Source: Shimia sp022448905
GTDB lineage: Bacteria; Pseudomonadota; Alphaproteobacteria; Rhodobacterales; Rhodobacteraceae
Reading direction: 5' to 3'
Assembly: GCF_047126315.1 (NCBI RefSeq)
Contig: NZ_CP138953.1
Location: 2,356,001-2,420,000, forward strand
DNA: 64,000 nt
Shown: in pieces, positions 25,537 through 34,190 of the stretch
Layout: each line of letters starts with the position of its first letter
How positions within the stretch are numbered: position 1 is the first letter of the stretch
Made by a program: the position numbers and the translations under genes
The notes under the pieces: model-generated
Seen by the model: only the letters and a program-made list of their open reading frames with translations
Told to the model about the DNA's origin: nothing
Database searches by the model: none

Positions 25537-27039
25537 ATGACTCGCATCCTGTTTTTTCTGTTTGCAGCGCTTTCGATCGCTGGGCCAGCCTATGCTGGCA
25601 TTGATGAAACCATCAACAATTTCACCGCGCCGATTGCCTCGTTTATTGGCTCAGTCGTGTTTTTTAAGATCCCGGTTGCCGGGGCCAATCTTCCGCTTGT
25701 TGTGCTGTGGTTGGTCGTGGGGGCTGTGTTTTTCACCTTCTATATGGGCTTCATCAATCTGCGTGGGTTCAAGCACGCAATCGCGCTTGTCCGGGGGGAT
25801 TACGCAGACCCCAACAGCGCTGGCGAAGTGTCGCACTTCCAAGCGCTTGCCACAGCGGTGTCCGGCACAGTGGGCATCGGTAACATTGGCGGGGTCGCGG
25901 TTGCGGTGACCGTGGGCGGCGCCGGGGCGACGTTCTGGCTGATCGTCGCGGGCTTTTTGGGCATGTCCACCAAGTTTGTCGAATGTACGCTTGGCGTGAA
26001 ATACCGCAATGAGAACCCGGATGGGTCTGTGTCGGGTGGCCCGATGTATTATCTGACCAAAGGGTTTGAAGAGCGTGGCATGGTGGGCTTTGGCAAGTTC
26101 ATGGGCACGTTTTATGCCATCGGTATTTTTATCGGCGCTCTGGGCATTGGGAACATGTTCCAATCCAACCAGGCCTACGTGCAATTGAACACCGTCGCCG
26201 GTGGGGCGCTGGATGGCTACGGTTGGCTGGTGGGCTTGATCCTTGCAGGGGTTGTTTTTGCCGTCATCATTGGCGGGATCAAATCCATCGCCCGCGTGAC
26301 TGAGAAGATTGTGCCGTTTATGGCGATCTTCTACTGCGTGTTTGCGATCATCGTGATCCTGATGAATTTCACCTCGATCCCGGCAGCGATTGGCAACATT
26401 TTCTCCGGCGCTTTCACCGGTGAAGGCGTGACCGGCGGGGCCTTGGGCGCGTTGATCATTGGCTTCCAGCGGGCGGTGTTCTCCAACGAGGCGGGCATTG
26501 GGTCCGCGTCGATTGCCCACGCTGCTGTGCGGACCGATGAGCCGGTGACAGAAGGCTATGTGTCGTTGCTGGAACCCTTCATCGACACCATTGTGATCTG
26601 TACCATCACCGCGCTTGTCATCGGCACAAGCCAAGTGGCTGATCCCAACTTCGCGGGGGAGGCAACTGGCGTTGCGATGACCTCAGCGGCGTTTGAGCGT
26701 CAGATTGGCTGGTTCCCTGTGCCTCTGGCGTTTGGGGCACTGCTCTTTGCCTTCTCAACCATGATCTCCTGGTCCTACTATGGGCTTAAAGGATGGACCT
26801 ACCTGTTTGGCGAAGATCAGACACTGCAGACAGTCTACAAGCTGATCTTCTGCGCATTTGTGGCTTTGGGCTGTGTTGTGCAGCTGGGTCCGATCCTGGA
26901 TATCTCGGATGCGCTGGTGTTCCTGATCTGTGTGCCAAACATTCTGGGTCTTTATTTCCTGGCCCCCGTGGTGAAACGCGAGATGCGGGCCTATGTGGCA
27001 AAGCTTGAGAGCGGGGAGATCCAGCGGTTTAAGCACTAA
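25537..27039 (+). CDS. Sodium:alanine/glycine symporter (AGCS family)
   Basis: 500 residues from the ATG at 25537, with GGAGGAG eight bases upstream. An N-terminal hydrophobic segment ending in AYA may be cleaved or stay as an anchor. About ten helices follow, with AGCS motifs: ATAVSGTVGIGNIGGVAVAVTVGGAGATFW, FSNEAGIGSASIAHAA (the family signature) and MISWSYYGLKGW. The family imports alanine or glycine with sodium. It follows a universal stress protein gene and ends before a strong terminator. Confidence 0.92.
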   Translation: MTRILFFLFAALSIAGPAYAGIDETINNFTAPIASFIGSVVFFKIPVAGANLPLVVLWLVVGAVFFTFYMGFINLRGFKHAIALVRGDYADPNSAGEVSHFQALATAVSGTVGIGNIGGVAVAVTVGGAGATFWLIVAGFLGMSTKFVECTLGVKYRNENPDGSVSGGPMYYLTKGFEERGMVGFGKFMGTFYAIGIFIGALGIGNMFQSNQAYVQLNTVAGGALDGYGWLVGLILAGVVFAVIIGGIKSIARVTEKIVPFMAIFYCVFAIIVILMNFTSIPAAIGNIFSGAFTGEGVTGGALGALIIGFQRAVFSNEAGIGSASIAHAAVRTDEPVTEGYVSLLEPFIDTIVICTITALVIGTSQVADPNFAGEATGVAMTSAAFERQIGWFPVPLAFGALLFAFSTMISWSYYGLKGWTYLFGEDQTLQTVYKLIFCAFVALGCVVQLGPILDISDALVFLICVPNILGLYFLAPVVKREMRAYVAKLESGEIQRFKH

Positions 27040-27059
27040 GGACCTTTGATCCTGTAGAG

Positions 27060-27092
27060 TGGCCCCCACCAGCGATGGTGGGGGCCATTTTT
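27060..27092 (+). terminator. Terminator of the Usp-symporter operon
   Basis: Eleven-base-pair stem TGGCCCCCACC / GGTGGGGGCCA with a six-base loop and TTTTT. Confidence 0.88.
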
Positions 27093-27114
27093 ATATGGGG
27101 GCGGACTAATCCAG

Positions 27115-27780
27115 TCAGTGGCTGGTCATGTTTTCTACGATGTCCGCGCCGCTCCAAGCGGCAGGGAAATAGGTGGGCCAGTTGGTGACTTCTTCCAGCA
27201 GGGCGGCGCGGTCGTCGCCCCAATAGAGGTGGTAATGGTCCACCTTGGTGGGCACCATTTCGTGGTCGCTGAACTGAATGTACTGCGGTGCGGCGGCGTC
27301 GCCACCGGATTTTTCATAAACGAAGCGGATGCCTTGATTGCCGGATTTGTAGGTCAGGATTTCATAGCCGTCCGCTTGATAAGTGCCTTGCACCGGTTTG
27401 CCGTCTTTGAAGAAGGCAACGGTGTCGCCTGCGATCTGGATGCGGTCGACATCGGTTTTGAAACCCGTTTCATAGTAGGCGCGGTACTCCTCGGCGGTTT
27501 TTTTGCCGCTTTTGGCTTTGTGTTCCAGCACGGGATCAAGGGTGCCGTCCTGCAAGAAGGGGTAGACGGATTGCCAGTCGTTTTCCCAATCGGTCAAGGC
27601 GCGGGCTTGCACCTTGGACTCGTCGATCAGTTTTGGCTCAGCCTTTTTGTGATCGTGGGCATGGGAGTGCTTGTGCTCTTTGGTGTCGGTTGTGGCGGAT
27701 TGTGCCACTGCCTGGGATGAAAATGCGATCAGCGCGCCAATGGAGAGGGCGGTGAGATGTTTGAAAGCAGTGTGTTGCAT
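27115..27780 (-). CDS. zinT: Periplasmic zinc-binding protein ZinT
   Basis: 221 residues from the ATG at 27780; an in-frame GTG at 27798 is possible, but the ATG gives a clean signal peptide ending in SQAVAQS. A histidine-rich linker (KEHKHSHAHDHKK) precedes the ZinT/YodA lipocalin-like domain, with LTDWENDWQSVYPFL, TDVDRIQIAGDTVAF and the metal-site region FSDHEMVPTKVDHYHLYWGD. ZinT binds zinc in the periplasm and hands it to the ZnuA importer when zinc is scarce. The Zur-type box 28 bases upstream supports zinc control. Confidence 0.93.
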   Translation of the reverse strand: MQHTAFKHLTALSIGALIAFSSQAVAQSATTDTKEHKHSHAHDHKKAEPKLIDESKVQARALTDWENDWQSVYPFLQDGTLDPVLEHKAKSGKKTAEEYRAYYETGFKTDVDRIQIAGDTVAFFKDGKPVQGTYQADGYEILTYKSGNQGIRFVYEKSGGDAAAPQYIQFSDHEMVPTKVDHYHLYWGDDRAALLEEVTNWPTYFPAAWSGADIVENMTSH

Positions 27781-27807
27781 AGGGTGTCCAATTTTCACTC
27801 AGGAATC

Positions 27808-27824
27808 ATGTTATAACATAACAT
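27808..27824 (-). promoter_or_regulatory. Zur-type operator of zinT
   Basis: ATGTTATAACATAACAT: perfect seven-base arms ATGTTAT / ATAACAT around AAC. The pattern fits the alphaproteobacterial Zur consensus, and the site lies 28 bases before the zinT ATG, over the likely promoter. Confidence 0.82.
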
Positions 27825-27883
27825 ATGGGCCCTTTAACGTGTGATTTTGGTGTGTTCAATATTCTTTGGAGTGATTTGAGAAC

Positions 27884-27910
27884 AAAGGCGCAGTGGTAGG
27901 CTGCGCCTTT
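27884..27910 (-). terminator. Hairpin after the ACR3-like transporter gene
   Basis: Perfect ten-base-pair arms AAAGGCGCAG / CTGCGCCTTT with a seven-base loop, between the - strand transporter stop and the zinT promoter. A second long-loop inverted repeat GGAGCAG / CTGCTCC lies at 27918-27954. Only TTT follows on the - strand, so termination may be incomplete. Confidence 0.6.
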
Positions 27911-27985
27911 GTCCCTAGGAGCAGCAAGGCGAGGATCGTCTTGGGATCTGCTCCTATCTCCGATTAATGTTGTCGGGATTGCGGC

Positions 27986-29011
27986 TTAGGAAGCGACAAC
28001 CGCTTGTTGGCCGGCTTGGCGCAGCAGGATTTGTTTCAGCGCGGTGAGGTGGGGGAATTCGATCAACATGCCAATCACAAGGGCGGCCAAGATTAATGGC
28101 TGGTCCGGAATTGCGACGGCCGTAATCGCCAGCATCATGGGGGCATTCCGCGCGGCGGTGGTCATCGACAGGAGCGCGTGTTTTGGATGATCCAGACCTG
28201 CGAATTTTGAGAGCAACTCCCCTAGGATGAATGTGGCCACGAAGAACAGGAAAATCGCGAGTAGAATTGTGGCGAAGGCATCGGCATGCGCGGCAATGAC
28301 GCCGATGTTGGCCGCAAAGATTTGCAGGATCAGCGCAGCGATCACCACTGGCACAATGTGGCCGACCCAGCGCACGACAAATTGAAAGCTGGCGTCCGGA
28401 AGTAGTTTGTCGAGCGCGAACCGGAGCACTTGCGCGGCGATCAGCGGAACAACAAACCACTCGGCCAACGTGCCCGGGATGGATGCGAAATCGACAAGAC
28501 CTGTGTGGCGCGTGAACAGCCAAAGCCAGACCGGGAAAAGCAGGATCTGTGTGAGCATATTGATTGGAATGAGGGCTGTGCCCAATGCGGTGTCGCCACG
28601 CGCCATTCGTGTGAAGCCAAGAAACCAGTCGGTGCAAGGAGACATGAAGTAGATAACCAGCCCCGTGAACAAAAGTGGCTGGCCTGACAGAAACAGGGAC
28701 GCAATGCCAAAGCCGATGAATGGGATAATCAGGAAGTTGGCCACCCAAGTGAGACCGAGGAAACGTAGGTTGCCAAAGCCTTGGACAATGGACTTGGGGC
28801 GCAGTTCGAATAGCAAAAGCGAGATCATAAGGAGCAGCGTTGGGTCAATCCAGTTTGAGGCCGTGTCGCCTGTGGTCGGGGACAAAAGTCCCATCGATGC
28901 CCCGGCGAGCATGGCTCCCAATAACAGGGCGGCAACGCCACCCCCCGCCAAGCCGGGTTCAGTGGTGTTGGGGGCATCGGGGGGCTGTGGCACAATGTGT
29001 TCAGCGGTCAT
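27986..29011 (-). CDS. ACR3-like / bile-acid:sodium symporter superfamily transporter
   Basis: 341 residues with about ten helices. The segment IYFMSPCTDWFLGFTRMARG aligns with the region of ACR3 arsenite exporters that holds their essential Cys (PCT), and the N-terminal LLLMISLLLFELRP fits the SBF fold (PF01758). It could export arsenite or another oxyanion or metal complex, or import an organic anion. No arsR or arsC is nearby; instead a flavoprotein with a cysteine tail lies 34 bases upstream, and a Zur-like box precedes both. The substrate is therefore uncertain. Confidence 0.75.
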   Translation of the reverse strand: MTAEHIVPQPPDAPNTTEPGLAGGGVAALLLGAMLAGASMGLLSPTTGDTASNWIDPTLLLMISLLLFELRPKSIVQGFGNLRFLGLTWVANFLIIPFIGFGIASLFLSGQPLLFTGLVIYFMSPCTDWFLGFTRMARGDTALGTALIPINMLTQILLFPVWLWLFTRHTGLVDFASIPGTLAEWFVVPLIAAQVLRFALDKLLPDASFQFVVRWVGHIVPVVIAALILQIFAANIGVIAAHADAFATILLAIFLFFVATFILGELLSKFAGLDHPKHALLSMTTAARNAPMMLAITAVAIPDQPLILAALVIGMLIEFPHLTALKQILLRQAGQQAVVAS

Positions 29012-29045
29012 GGAGCGAGATCACTTTCTTTGAGATTTGGAGGTG

Positions 29046-30185
29046 TCAGCAAAGGCACATGTCGTCGTCGCAACAGGAAAGGTCGTCGAGGAACATGTTG
29101 TTTTCGTAGTAAATTTCGAGAGGTGAGGTATCCACACCCATGCGGGCTGCGATGGCGCGCGCGACCACTGCAAAACGCTGGCGAAACTTGTAAATGAAAC
29201 AGAAGAGATGGCCGTTGTGGGAGACTTCTGGGCCGACAAGGAAGAGGCCGGGGAAGACTGCGGACTCGTCCTGTGAAGACAAGAGCGGAGACCCGTTGTC
29301 ATCATAGTCGAAGTATTCTGAAACCGGCGCTGTGCCGCTGCCAAAACCGGTTGCAAGGATTGGCGTGTTGGTGGACAGCCAGCTTCGCCCGTCCGCGGCA
29401 AGGATGTGGATGCCGTCTTGTTCTTGGTCCAGAGCGATGATTTCAGCATCCGGTATGAGCGTGATGGGCGCGGTTTCGCGGGCTTCATCAAGCCGCTGCA
29501 GTGTGTATGGGGAGAGGCTCTTGCTTGGATCTTTGTCCCCACCCAGCCACGGCGCGCCCGAATCCAGCACGATCGGGTGTTTGCCTGCGCGGGCCAAACC
29601 GATCGCCGCATCTATTCCGCTTTCGTACCCACCAATAATAAAGACCTCTTCGCCAGGGACGTCTTGCCAGTTGCGTACCTGTCCGTAGTGTATCGCCAAT
29701 TCTGCGCCTGGTAGATCGCCGTCAGAGGGGGCACTAAATTGTCCGCAGGCCCAGATGACAAAATCAGCGGTAAACTGACCGTGATTGGTAACCAGCGCAA
29801 ACCCTTCGCCTTCCGGCAAAATGGATTGTGCTTCGACGCCGCATTGAACATTGATGCCAAAGGCGACAGCGGCATGTTCCAAGTATTGCGCGTAAGCCAA
29901 TCCATCAGGGTGTTCGCGCCGCAGAGACCATCCTGGGGAACTGTCAAAGCTGATGGCGTTGAGGTCTGTCATGCCAAAGACGTTGCCCGCAAAAGACGGT
30001 GTCAAAAGCTTGGTGCCGGATGGCCAATTGAGAAAGCTCTGGCCGACCTTCCCGCGTTCCAGCACCCAGACGTCGGGGATAGCGAGGTCTCGCAGTACGC
30101 GGGCAACGCCAAGGCCAGCCGGGCCTGCGCCAATAATCGCAACGCGCATATGGTCGGGAAAGTGGATGTTGTCTTTACAGATCAT
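29046..30185 (-). CDS. FAD/NAD(P)-binding flavoprotein with C-terminal cysteine cluster
   Basis: 379 residues. VAIIGAGPAGLGVARVL binds FAD; EVFIIGGYESGIDAAIGLARAG is a second dinucleotide motif for NAD(P)H; ILATGFGSG is the ATG-type motif. It resembles CzcO/ArsO-type flavoproteins (COG2072). The end is unusual: SCCDDDMCLC places Cys371, 372, 377 and 379 in a nine-residue tail, a likely metal or redox site. The ATG at 30149 (MRVAIIGAG) is an alternative start. It is in an operon with the ACR3-like transporter, suggesting that it changes the redox state of, or carries, the transported species. Confidence 0.75.
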   Translation of the reverse strand: MICKDNIHFPDHMRVAIIGAGPAGLGVARVLRDLAIPDVWVLERGKVGQSFLNWPSGTKLLTPSFAGNVFGMTDLNAISFDSSPGWSLRREHPDGLAYAQYLEHAAVAFGINVQCGVEAQSILPEGEGFALVTNHGQFTADFVIWACGQFSAPSDGDLPGAELAIHYGQVRNWQDVPGEEVFIIGGYESGIDAAIGLARAGKHPIVLDSGAPWLGGDKDPSKSLSPYTLQRLDEARETAPITLIPDAEIIALDQEQDGIHILAADGRSWLSTNTPILATGFGSGTAPVSEYFDYDDNGSPLLSSQDESAVFPGLFLVGPEVSHNGHLFCFIYKFRQRFAVVARAIAARMGVDTSPLEIYYENNMFLDDLSCCDDDMCLC

Positions 30186-30432
30186 CGTCTTAGCGCCCCG
30201 AGTGTAGGAGACGGTTTTGGAGAGAAAACTATGGGCGAATATTGAGTTTGGCGGCCGGTGCAGCAGAAGCTGCTTGCGGTCAAAGTGCCGGAGTGCATCG
30301 GGCAGACATCCTATTGGGGGCGCCTTTCCAGAAAGGAGACGCAGGTGTTGGGGTGTTTTGCGGGGCTGAGCCGCACCATTGGAGTGGGGCCGGTCTACTT
30401 TCAGGAGAGAGAGACGCTTCGCTGACTACGTA

Positions 30433-30449
30433 ATGTTATATTATTACGT
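30433..30449 (-). promoter_or_regulatory. Zur-like operator upstream of the flavoprotein-transporter operon
   Basis: ATGTTATATTATTACGT has the same 7-3-7 geometry as the zinT box: the left arm is identical and the right arm matches five of seven bases. It is also the core of a larger palindrome with arms TACGTAAT / ATTACGTA (30427-30450), so another regulator is possible. Confidence 0.5.
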
Positions 30450-30495
30450 ATAGTTAGCAGGCAGCAAGGCGGATTGTCAGGGTGTGGCTGGTAAA

Positions 30496-30528
30496 CGAAA
30501 AAAGGCGCAGCCGAGGGGCTGCGCCTTT
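30496..30528 (-). terminator. Terminator of the sulfatase gene
   Basis: Twelve-base-pair stem AAAGGCGCAGCC / GGCTGCGCCTTT with a GAGG loop; six T follow on the - strand. Confidence 0.88.
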
Positions 30529-30571
30529 GGGATGGCAAGGTGGAGGCGGGAGAGGGTGTCCCGAGGTGCCT

Positions 30572-32149
30572 CTACTGGGACATGCCACCTTCCGTTGAGA
30601 CCTGTTCTTGCACGTGATCCTCGTTGCCGACGGCTTTGCCGCGCGGCGGGAAGTCCGCAAAGGTGGACAGGTGCTTTTGCACGAGGCGGGCTGCCGGGCC
30701 AAAGGCCCACATCTTGTTGCCCATCCAGCGGGTGTACATGCCGGATTCCTCCGCCGCTTTCTCATACGGATCGCGCCGCAGGTTGAAGAGCAACGGGGCG
30801 TTGAGCTCTTCTTTAGGGCCGGCCCAGCCTTTTTCCTGGATCACAAAATGGGCTTTCCAGTCGTTGTAGCGCACGGCCTGAAGATCGGTGCCTTCATAGT
30901 AGATGATTTCCTTGCGGTTGCTGCCTGTTTCGCCGCGCAGATAGGAGAGCTGATTGTAGCCGTCCAAATGCACCTTGTAGCCTTCATGGCCTTCCAGCAT
31001 GGCTGCGGGCAGGTCCTCTGGTCCGCCAGCGGCGGCAACCAGGGTGGGCATCCAGTCCATGGCGTCAAAGATGCCGTTGAGCACCTGACCTTCGGCAATC
31101 TGGCCGGGCCAGCGCACCACGGCTGGCACGCGGAAGCCGCCTTCCCAGGTGGTGCCTTTCTCGCCATGGAACGGCGTGGTGCCGCCATCCGGCCAAGTCA
31201 TGGTTTCCGGGCCGTTGTCAGAGGTGAACAACACGATGGTGTTGTCGCTGATCCCGCGGTCATCAAGATGCGCGAGCACTTTGCCGATGTTGTCGTCCAG
31301 TTCCTTCATGACCACGTCTTGAAGCCCACGCCCATCCCCGAGCATGGCTTCATATTCCGGACTCAGGTGAGTCCAGACGTGGGCGCGGGCAGGGGCCATC
31401 CAAACAAAGAAAGGCGTATCTGCGTCCACGGCGCGGTCGATGAAGTCCAGGGTGTAAGTGGTGACTTCGTCGTCCAGAGTTTTCTGACGTTCGGGCGGGG
31501 CGGCGCCGTCGTCTTCGATGCGTTGCTTGCCGACCAATCCCCAGCGTGGATCGACGGTCTCGTCCATGGTGTCGGTGGCGTAGCTGTGAATGATGTTGCG
31601 GGGGCCAAATTGGTTGTTGAATTCGGGATCATCCGGCCAATCCGGGTCGGTGGTGTATTCCATGGCGTTGAGGTGGTAGAGCCAGCCCCAATACTCATCA
31701 AAGCCTTTGTTGGTTGGCAGGAATTGGTTCAGGTCGCCAAGGTGGTTTTTGCCAAATTGGCCGGTGGTGTAGCCCAGCCCCTTGAGCATGTTGGCCAGAG
31801 TTGGATCGTTTTCGTTTAAGCCAACGGGATCGCCGGGCAAGCCCACGGTGTGCATGCCGGTGCGGACCGGAAACTGCCCGGTGATGAAGGCCGAGCGGCC
31901 TGCGGTGCAGCTGGGTTGGGCGTAGTAATCGGTGAAGCGCGCGCCTTCGGCGGCGAGTTGGTCGAGGTTGGGTGTCTCGATGCTTTTCACACCTTGATGG
32001 TAGCTGCCGAGGCTGGCCCAACCGACGTCATCGGCCATGATCACCAGAATATTGGGTTGCTCGGTTTCGGCGAGGGCGCCTTGAGCGGCGAAGCCCAGTG
32101 CCGCGATGGTTGTCGTCATCGACACCATCATTGCAGGGAGTTTTGACAC
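30572..32149 (-). CDS. Exported type I sulfatase (arylsulfatase)
   Basis: 525 residues from a GTG at 32149 that gives a signal peptide ending in GALAETE; the frame also opens at 32233. The sulfatase signature QPSCTAGRSAFITG carries the Cys (residue 81) to be oxidised to formylglycine and the activating Arg. NILVIMADDVGW supplies metal-binding aspartates, and LFTSDNGPETM the later metal-site residues. It should hydrolyse a sulfate ester in the periplasm. No maturase gene is in the window. It is divergent from a LysR-type regulator that probably controls it. Confidence 0.88.
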   Translation of the reverse strand: MSKLPAMMVSMTTTIAALGFAAQGALAETEQPNILVIMADDVGWASLGSYHQGVKSIETPNLDQLAAEGARFTDYYAQPSCTAGRSAFITGQFPVRTGMHTVGLPGDPVGLNENDPTLANMLKGLGYTTGQFGKNHLGDLNQFLPTNKGFDEYWGWLYHLNAMEYTTDPDWPDDPEFNNQFGPRNIIHSYATDTMDETVDPRWGLVGKQRIEDDGAAPPERQKTLDDEVTTYTLDFIDRAVDADTPFFVWMAPARAHVWTHLSPEYEAMLGDGRGLQDVVMKELDDNIGKVLAHLDDRGISDNTIVLFTSDNGPETMTWPDGGTTPFHGEKGTTWEGGFRVPAVVRWPGQIAEGQVLNGIFDAMDWMPTLVAAAGGPEDLPAAMLEGHEGYKVHLDGYNQLSYLRGETGSNRKEIIYYEGTDLQAVRYNDWKAHFVIQEKGWAGPKEELNAPLLFNLRRDPYEKAAEESGMYTRWMGNKMWAFGPAARLVQKHLSTFADFPPRGKAVGNEDHVQEQVSTEGGMSQ

Positions 32150-32297
32150 GAAATCACATCCTAAATACTTGCGCGTTTTCAAACAGGTCCAGTTACCTGC
32201 TGCAAAGTAAGGTTGTGCGCAGAGATGTGGCAACGGAGGTTTACAATGGTTTCAGGATTTGAAAGTTTGGCTGCAAGAATTGAAATTGAGGCTAGGC

Positions 32298-33215
32298 ATG
32301 CTCACTGAAACGTCGCTGGAAGCGTTTTTCCATTTGGCAGAAACCAATAGTTTTCAGGAGGCTGCACGACGGATGGGGGTCTCCAATGCGTCCCTGACGC
32401 GTTACATTCAGCAGGCGGAAGAACAGGCGGGAATGGTGTTGTTTCACCGTGGTCGCAACAACTGTCGATTGACCCGTGCAGGTCAGGAGTTTTTGCCGCT
32501 GGCGCGTAAGCTGGAGCAGGAATTGGGCCTGTTTTCACGCCAGCTGGAGTTGTTGCGCTCTGGCGAGGGGCGGCAGCTGCGGGTTGGTTGCGGGCCGTTG
32601 GTGCCGCGGGCGTTGATCCAGTCGGTGCTGCGGGAGGTGATGAAGGCGCATCCGAATTTGCGGTTCCAACTGGATGTGAGCGCGCGGATTGCGCCGCTGG
32701 AGCGGATGCAGGCGGGGGAGATCGACATGTTCATTGGCGATCTGACCCATACGCCGGAAGCGGACAATGTGGAGATCATGATGATTGCCAAACGTCCGGT
32801 GATGTTTGTGGCGCGGCCTGAGCATCCGATCCATGACCTGGGCGTGGTTACGCTTAAGCAGGTGTTTTCTTACCCGTTTGCCTCGCCGCATTTGCACAAA
32901 CACTGGCGCGCAACCTTGATCAAGGCGCTTGGCGGGGACGCCGAGGCGGACGCGATAGTGAAAGCCCTGCCGCAAGTGGAGAGCGACGACTACCACTTTC
33001 TGGCGCAGTTGGCGGCGGAGGATGGGTTTGTTGTTGGCGCGGTGGCAGAAACGTTTGAAGAGATGCGCGCGCTGGGGCGGCTTAAGGAAGTGCCCACCCG
33101 CGCGCCGATCACATGGAATATCTGTGCGGTGCGCAAGACCGAGGATGTGACCGAGGCGCAGGAGGCGTTTTGGCAGCAGTTGAAGGCTTACGAGGTCAAC
33201 CCGGCGGCCGCTTAG
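32298..33215 (+). CDS. LysR-family transcriptional regulator
   Basis: 305 residues from the ATG at 32298 (GAGG six bases upstream); the frame is open back to a TTG at 32259. The N-terminal winged helix reads TSLEAFFHLAETNSFQEAARRMGVSNASLTRYI, and the substrate-binding domain starts at RQLRVGCGPLVPRALIQ. It is divergent from the sulfatase gene with 148 bases between, the usual arrangement for a LysR regulator and its target. The inducer is unknown. Its end overlaps the convergent glk by four bases. Confidence 0.88.
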   Translation: MLTETSLEAFFHLAETNSFQEAARRMGVSNASLTRYIQQAEEQAGMVLFHRGRNNCRLTRAGQEFLPLARKLEQELGLFSRQLELLRSGEGRQLRVGCGPLVPRALIQSVLREVMKAHPNLRFQLDVSARIAPLERMQAGEIDMFIGDLTHTPEADNVEIMMIAKRPVMFVARPEHPIHDLGVVTLKQVFSYPFASPHLHKHWRATLIKALGGDAEADAIVKALPQVESDDYHFLAQLAAEDGFVVGAVAETFEEMRALGRLKEVPTRAPITWNICAVRKTEDVTEAQEAFWQQLKAYEVNPAAA

Positions 33216-34135
33216 GACGTCTGCTCCAGATATTGCAGGCAGCCTTCGAGCGCGGCGGCATCGTCCGTAATCAGGCTGATCGGGATGTGGGTCGGGTCCA
33301 GAATGTCATGGGCGTCGCGGGTGAGCTCTTCCATAAAGTCGGACAGCGCCGCGGAGGTCAGCACGCCGCGGGAGGCGGAGCCAGCAAAGGCCACGCCGTC
33401 GCGCGGCATATATTGCAGGATCATGGCTTGCGTCAGGCGGCCCAAGGCGCGGGCAAACAGGCGCACGGTGCGGGTGGCGTTTGTGCAGCCGTTGGCAAAG
33501 CCGTCGACAATGTCTTTGCCGCCCTTACGTTGACCGCTGACCACCTGGTGCAGGCGTTCCAGACCACGGCCGCAGAAGCAGTCCTCATAGGTGACAAAGA
33601 CATCCGCGCCGTCGCCCAATTCGTCGCGCAGCAGTTTGCCAACGGAGTAGGGCAGCTCGGCGTGACCAAGTTCGGCTTCCATGGCGGTCAGGCCGCCACG
33701 GGCGTTGCGACGGGTGGGGCTGACGTTGAAACCGGTGCCCATGCCAGCCACCAGTGCCTGGCCGTTTGTCGGCTCGTGTTTGGTGCCGCAGACCGGATCG
33801 GTGGAAATCCGCGCCAGCGCGTAACCCAGAGCGGAGAGATCGTTGATCAGTTCCGCATGGGGCGCGCCGGTTTGGTCGCGCAGATTTTCCACGCTGAGGA
33901 ACCAGTCGCGGTTGGTGAGTTCGCCTTCGCCGGAATGCACGGGACCGGCGATGGCAATGCACACCCCGGCGAGGTCGCCGGGGGTGGTTTTTTCAAGATA
34001 AGCAGCAAGTACGGCGTCAAAGCTGTCGTAGTCATCATTGGTGGCGCGCATCACGCTATCAATCTGCACGCCGGAAGCATCCGCCAGTGCCAAGCGTGTG
34101 TTTGTGCCGCCAATGTCTCCAACCAGGAACGTCAT
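33212..34135 (-). CDS. glk: Glucokinase
   Basis: 307 residues of the bacterial Glk family. The phosphate motif is LVGDIGGTNTRLALADASG, sugar-binding residues lie in LTNRDWFLS and LINDLSALGYAL, and the ATP-site loop is VAGMGTGFNVS, followed by EAELGHAELPY. It phosphorylates glucose with ATP in the cytoplasm. It is the last gene of the xylFHG-glk cluster (56 bases after xylG), so the importer may bring in glucose as well as xylose. Confidence 0.9.
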   Translation of the reverse strand: MTFLVGDIGGTNTRLALADASGVQIDSVMRATNDDYDSFDAVLAAYLEKTTPGDLAGVCIAIAGPVHSGEGELTNRDWFLSVENLRDQTGAPHAELINDLSALGYALARISTDPVCGTKHEPTNGQALVAGMGTGFNVSPTRRNARGGLTAMEAELGHAELPYSVGKLLRDELGDGADVFVTYEDCFCGRGLERLHQVVSGQRKGGKDIVDGFANGCTNATRTVRLFARALGRLTQAMILQYMPRDGVAFAGSASRGVLTSAALSDFMEELTRDAHDILDPTHIPISLITDDAAALEGCLQYLEQTS

Positions 34136-34190
34136 AGTACCGCTACTTTCTTCATCTGAGTCAATTCGTTGGTTCGTGTAGCGAATTAAA

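Larger units (their letters stand above)
30186..30571. other. 386-base intergenic region upstream of the flavoprotein operon
   Basis: It contains a Zur-like box at 30433-30449 and the sulfatase terminator at 30496-30528. A + strand frame from GTG 30258 to TGA 30425 (55 codons, product ending GPVYFQERETLR) looks codon-like but has no ribosome-binding site and no recognised family; it may be a gene remnant. The 248 bases from the box to the flavoprotein start would be a long leader if the box marks the promoter. Confidence 0.4.

Noticed and set aside
30608..31819. 403-codon + strand frame opposite the sulfatase
   Set aside because: No ribosome-binding site and no family pattern, while the - strand holds a full sulfatase signature and signal peptide.
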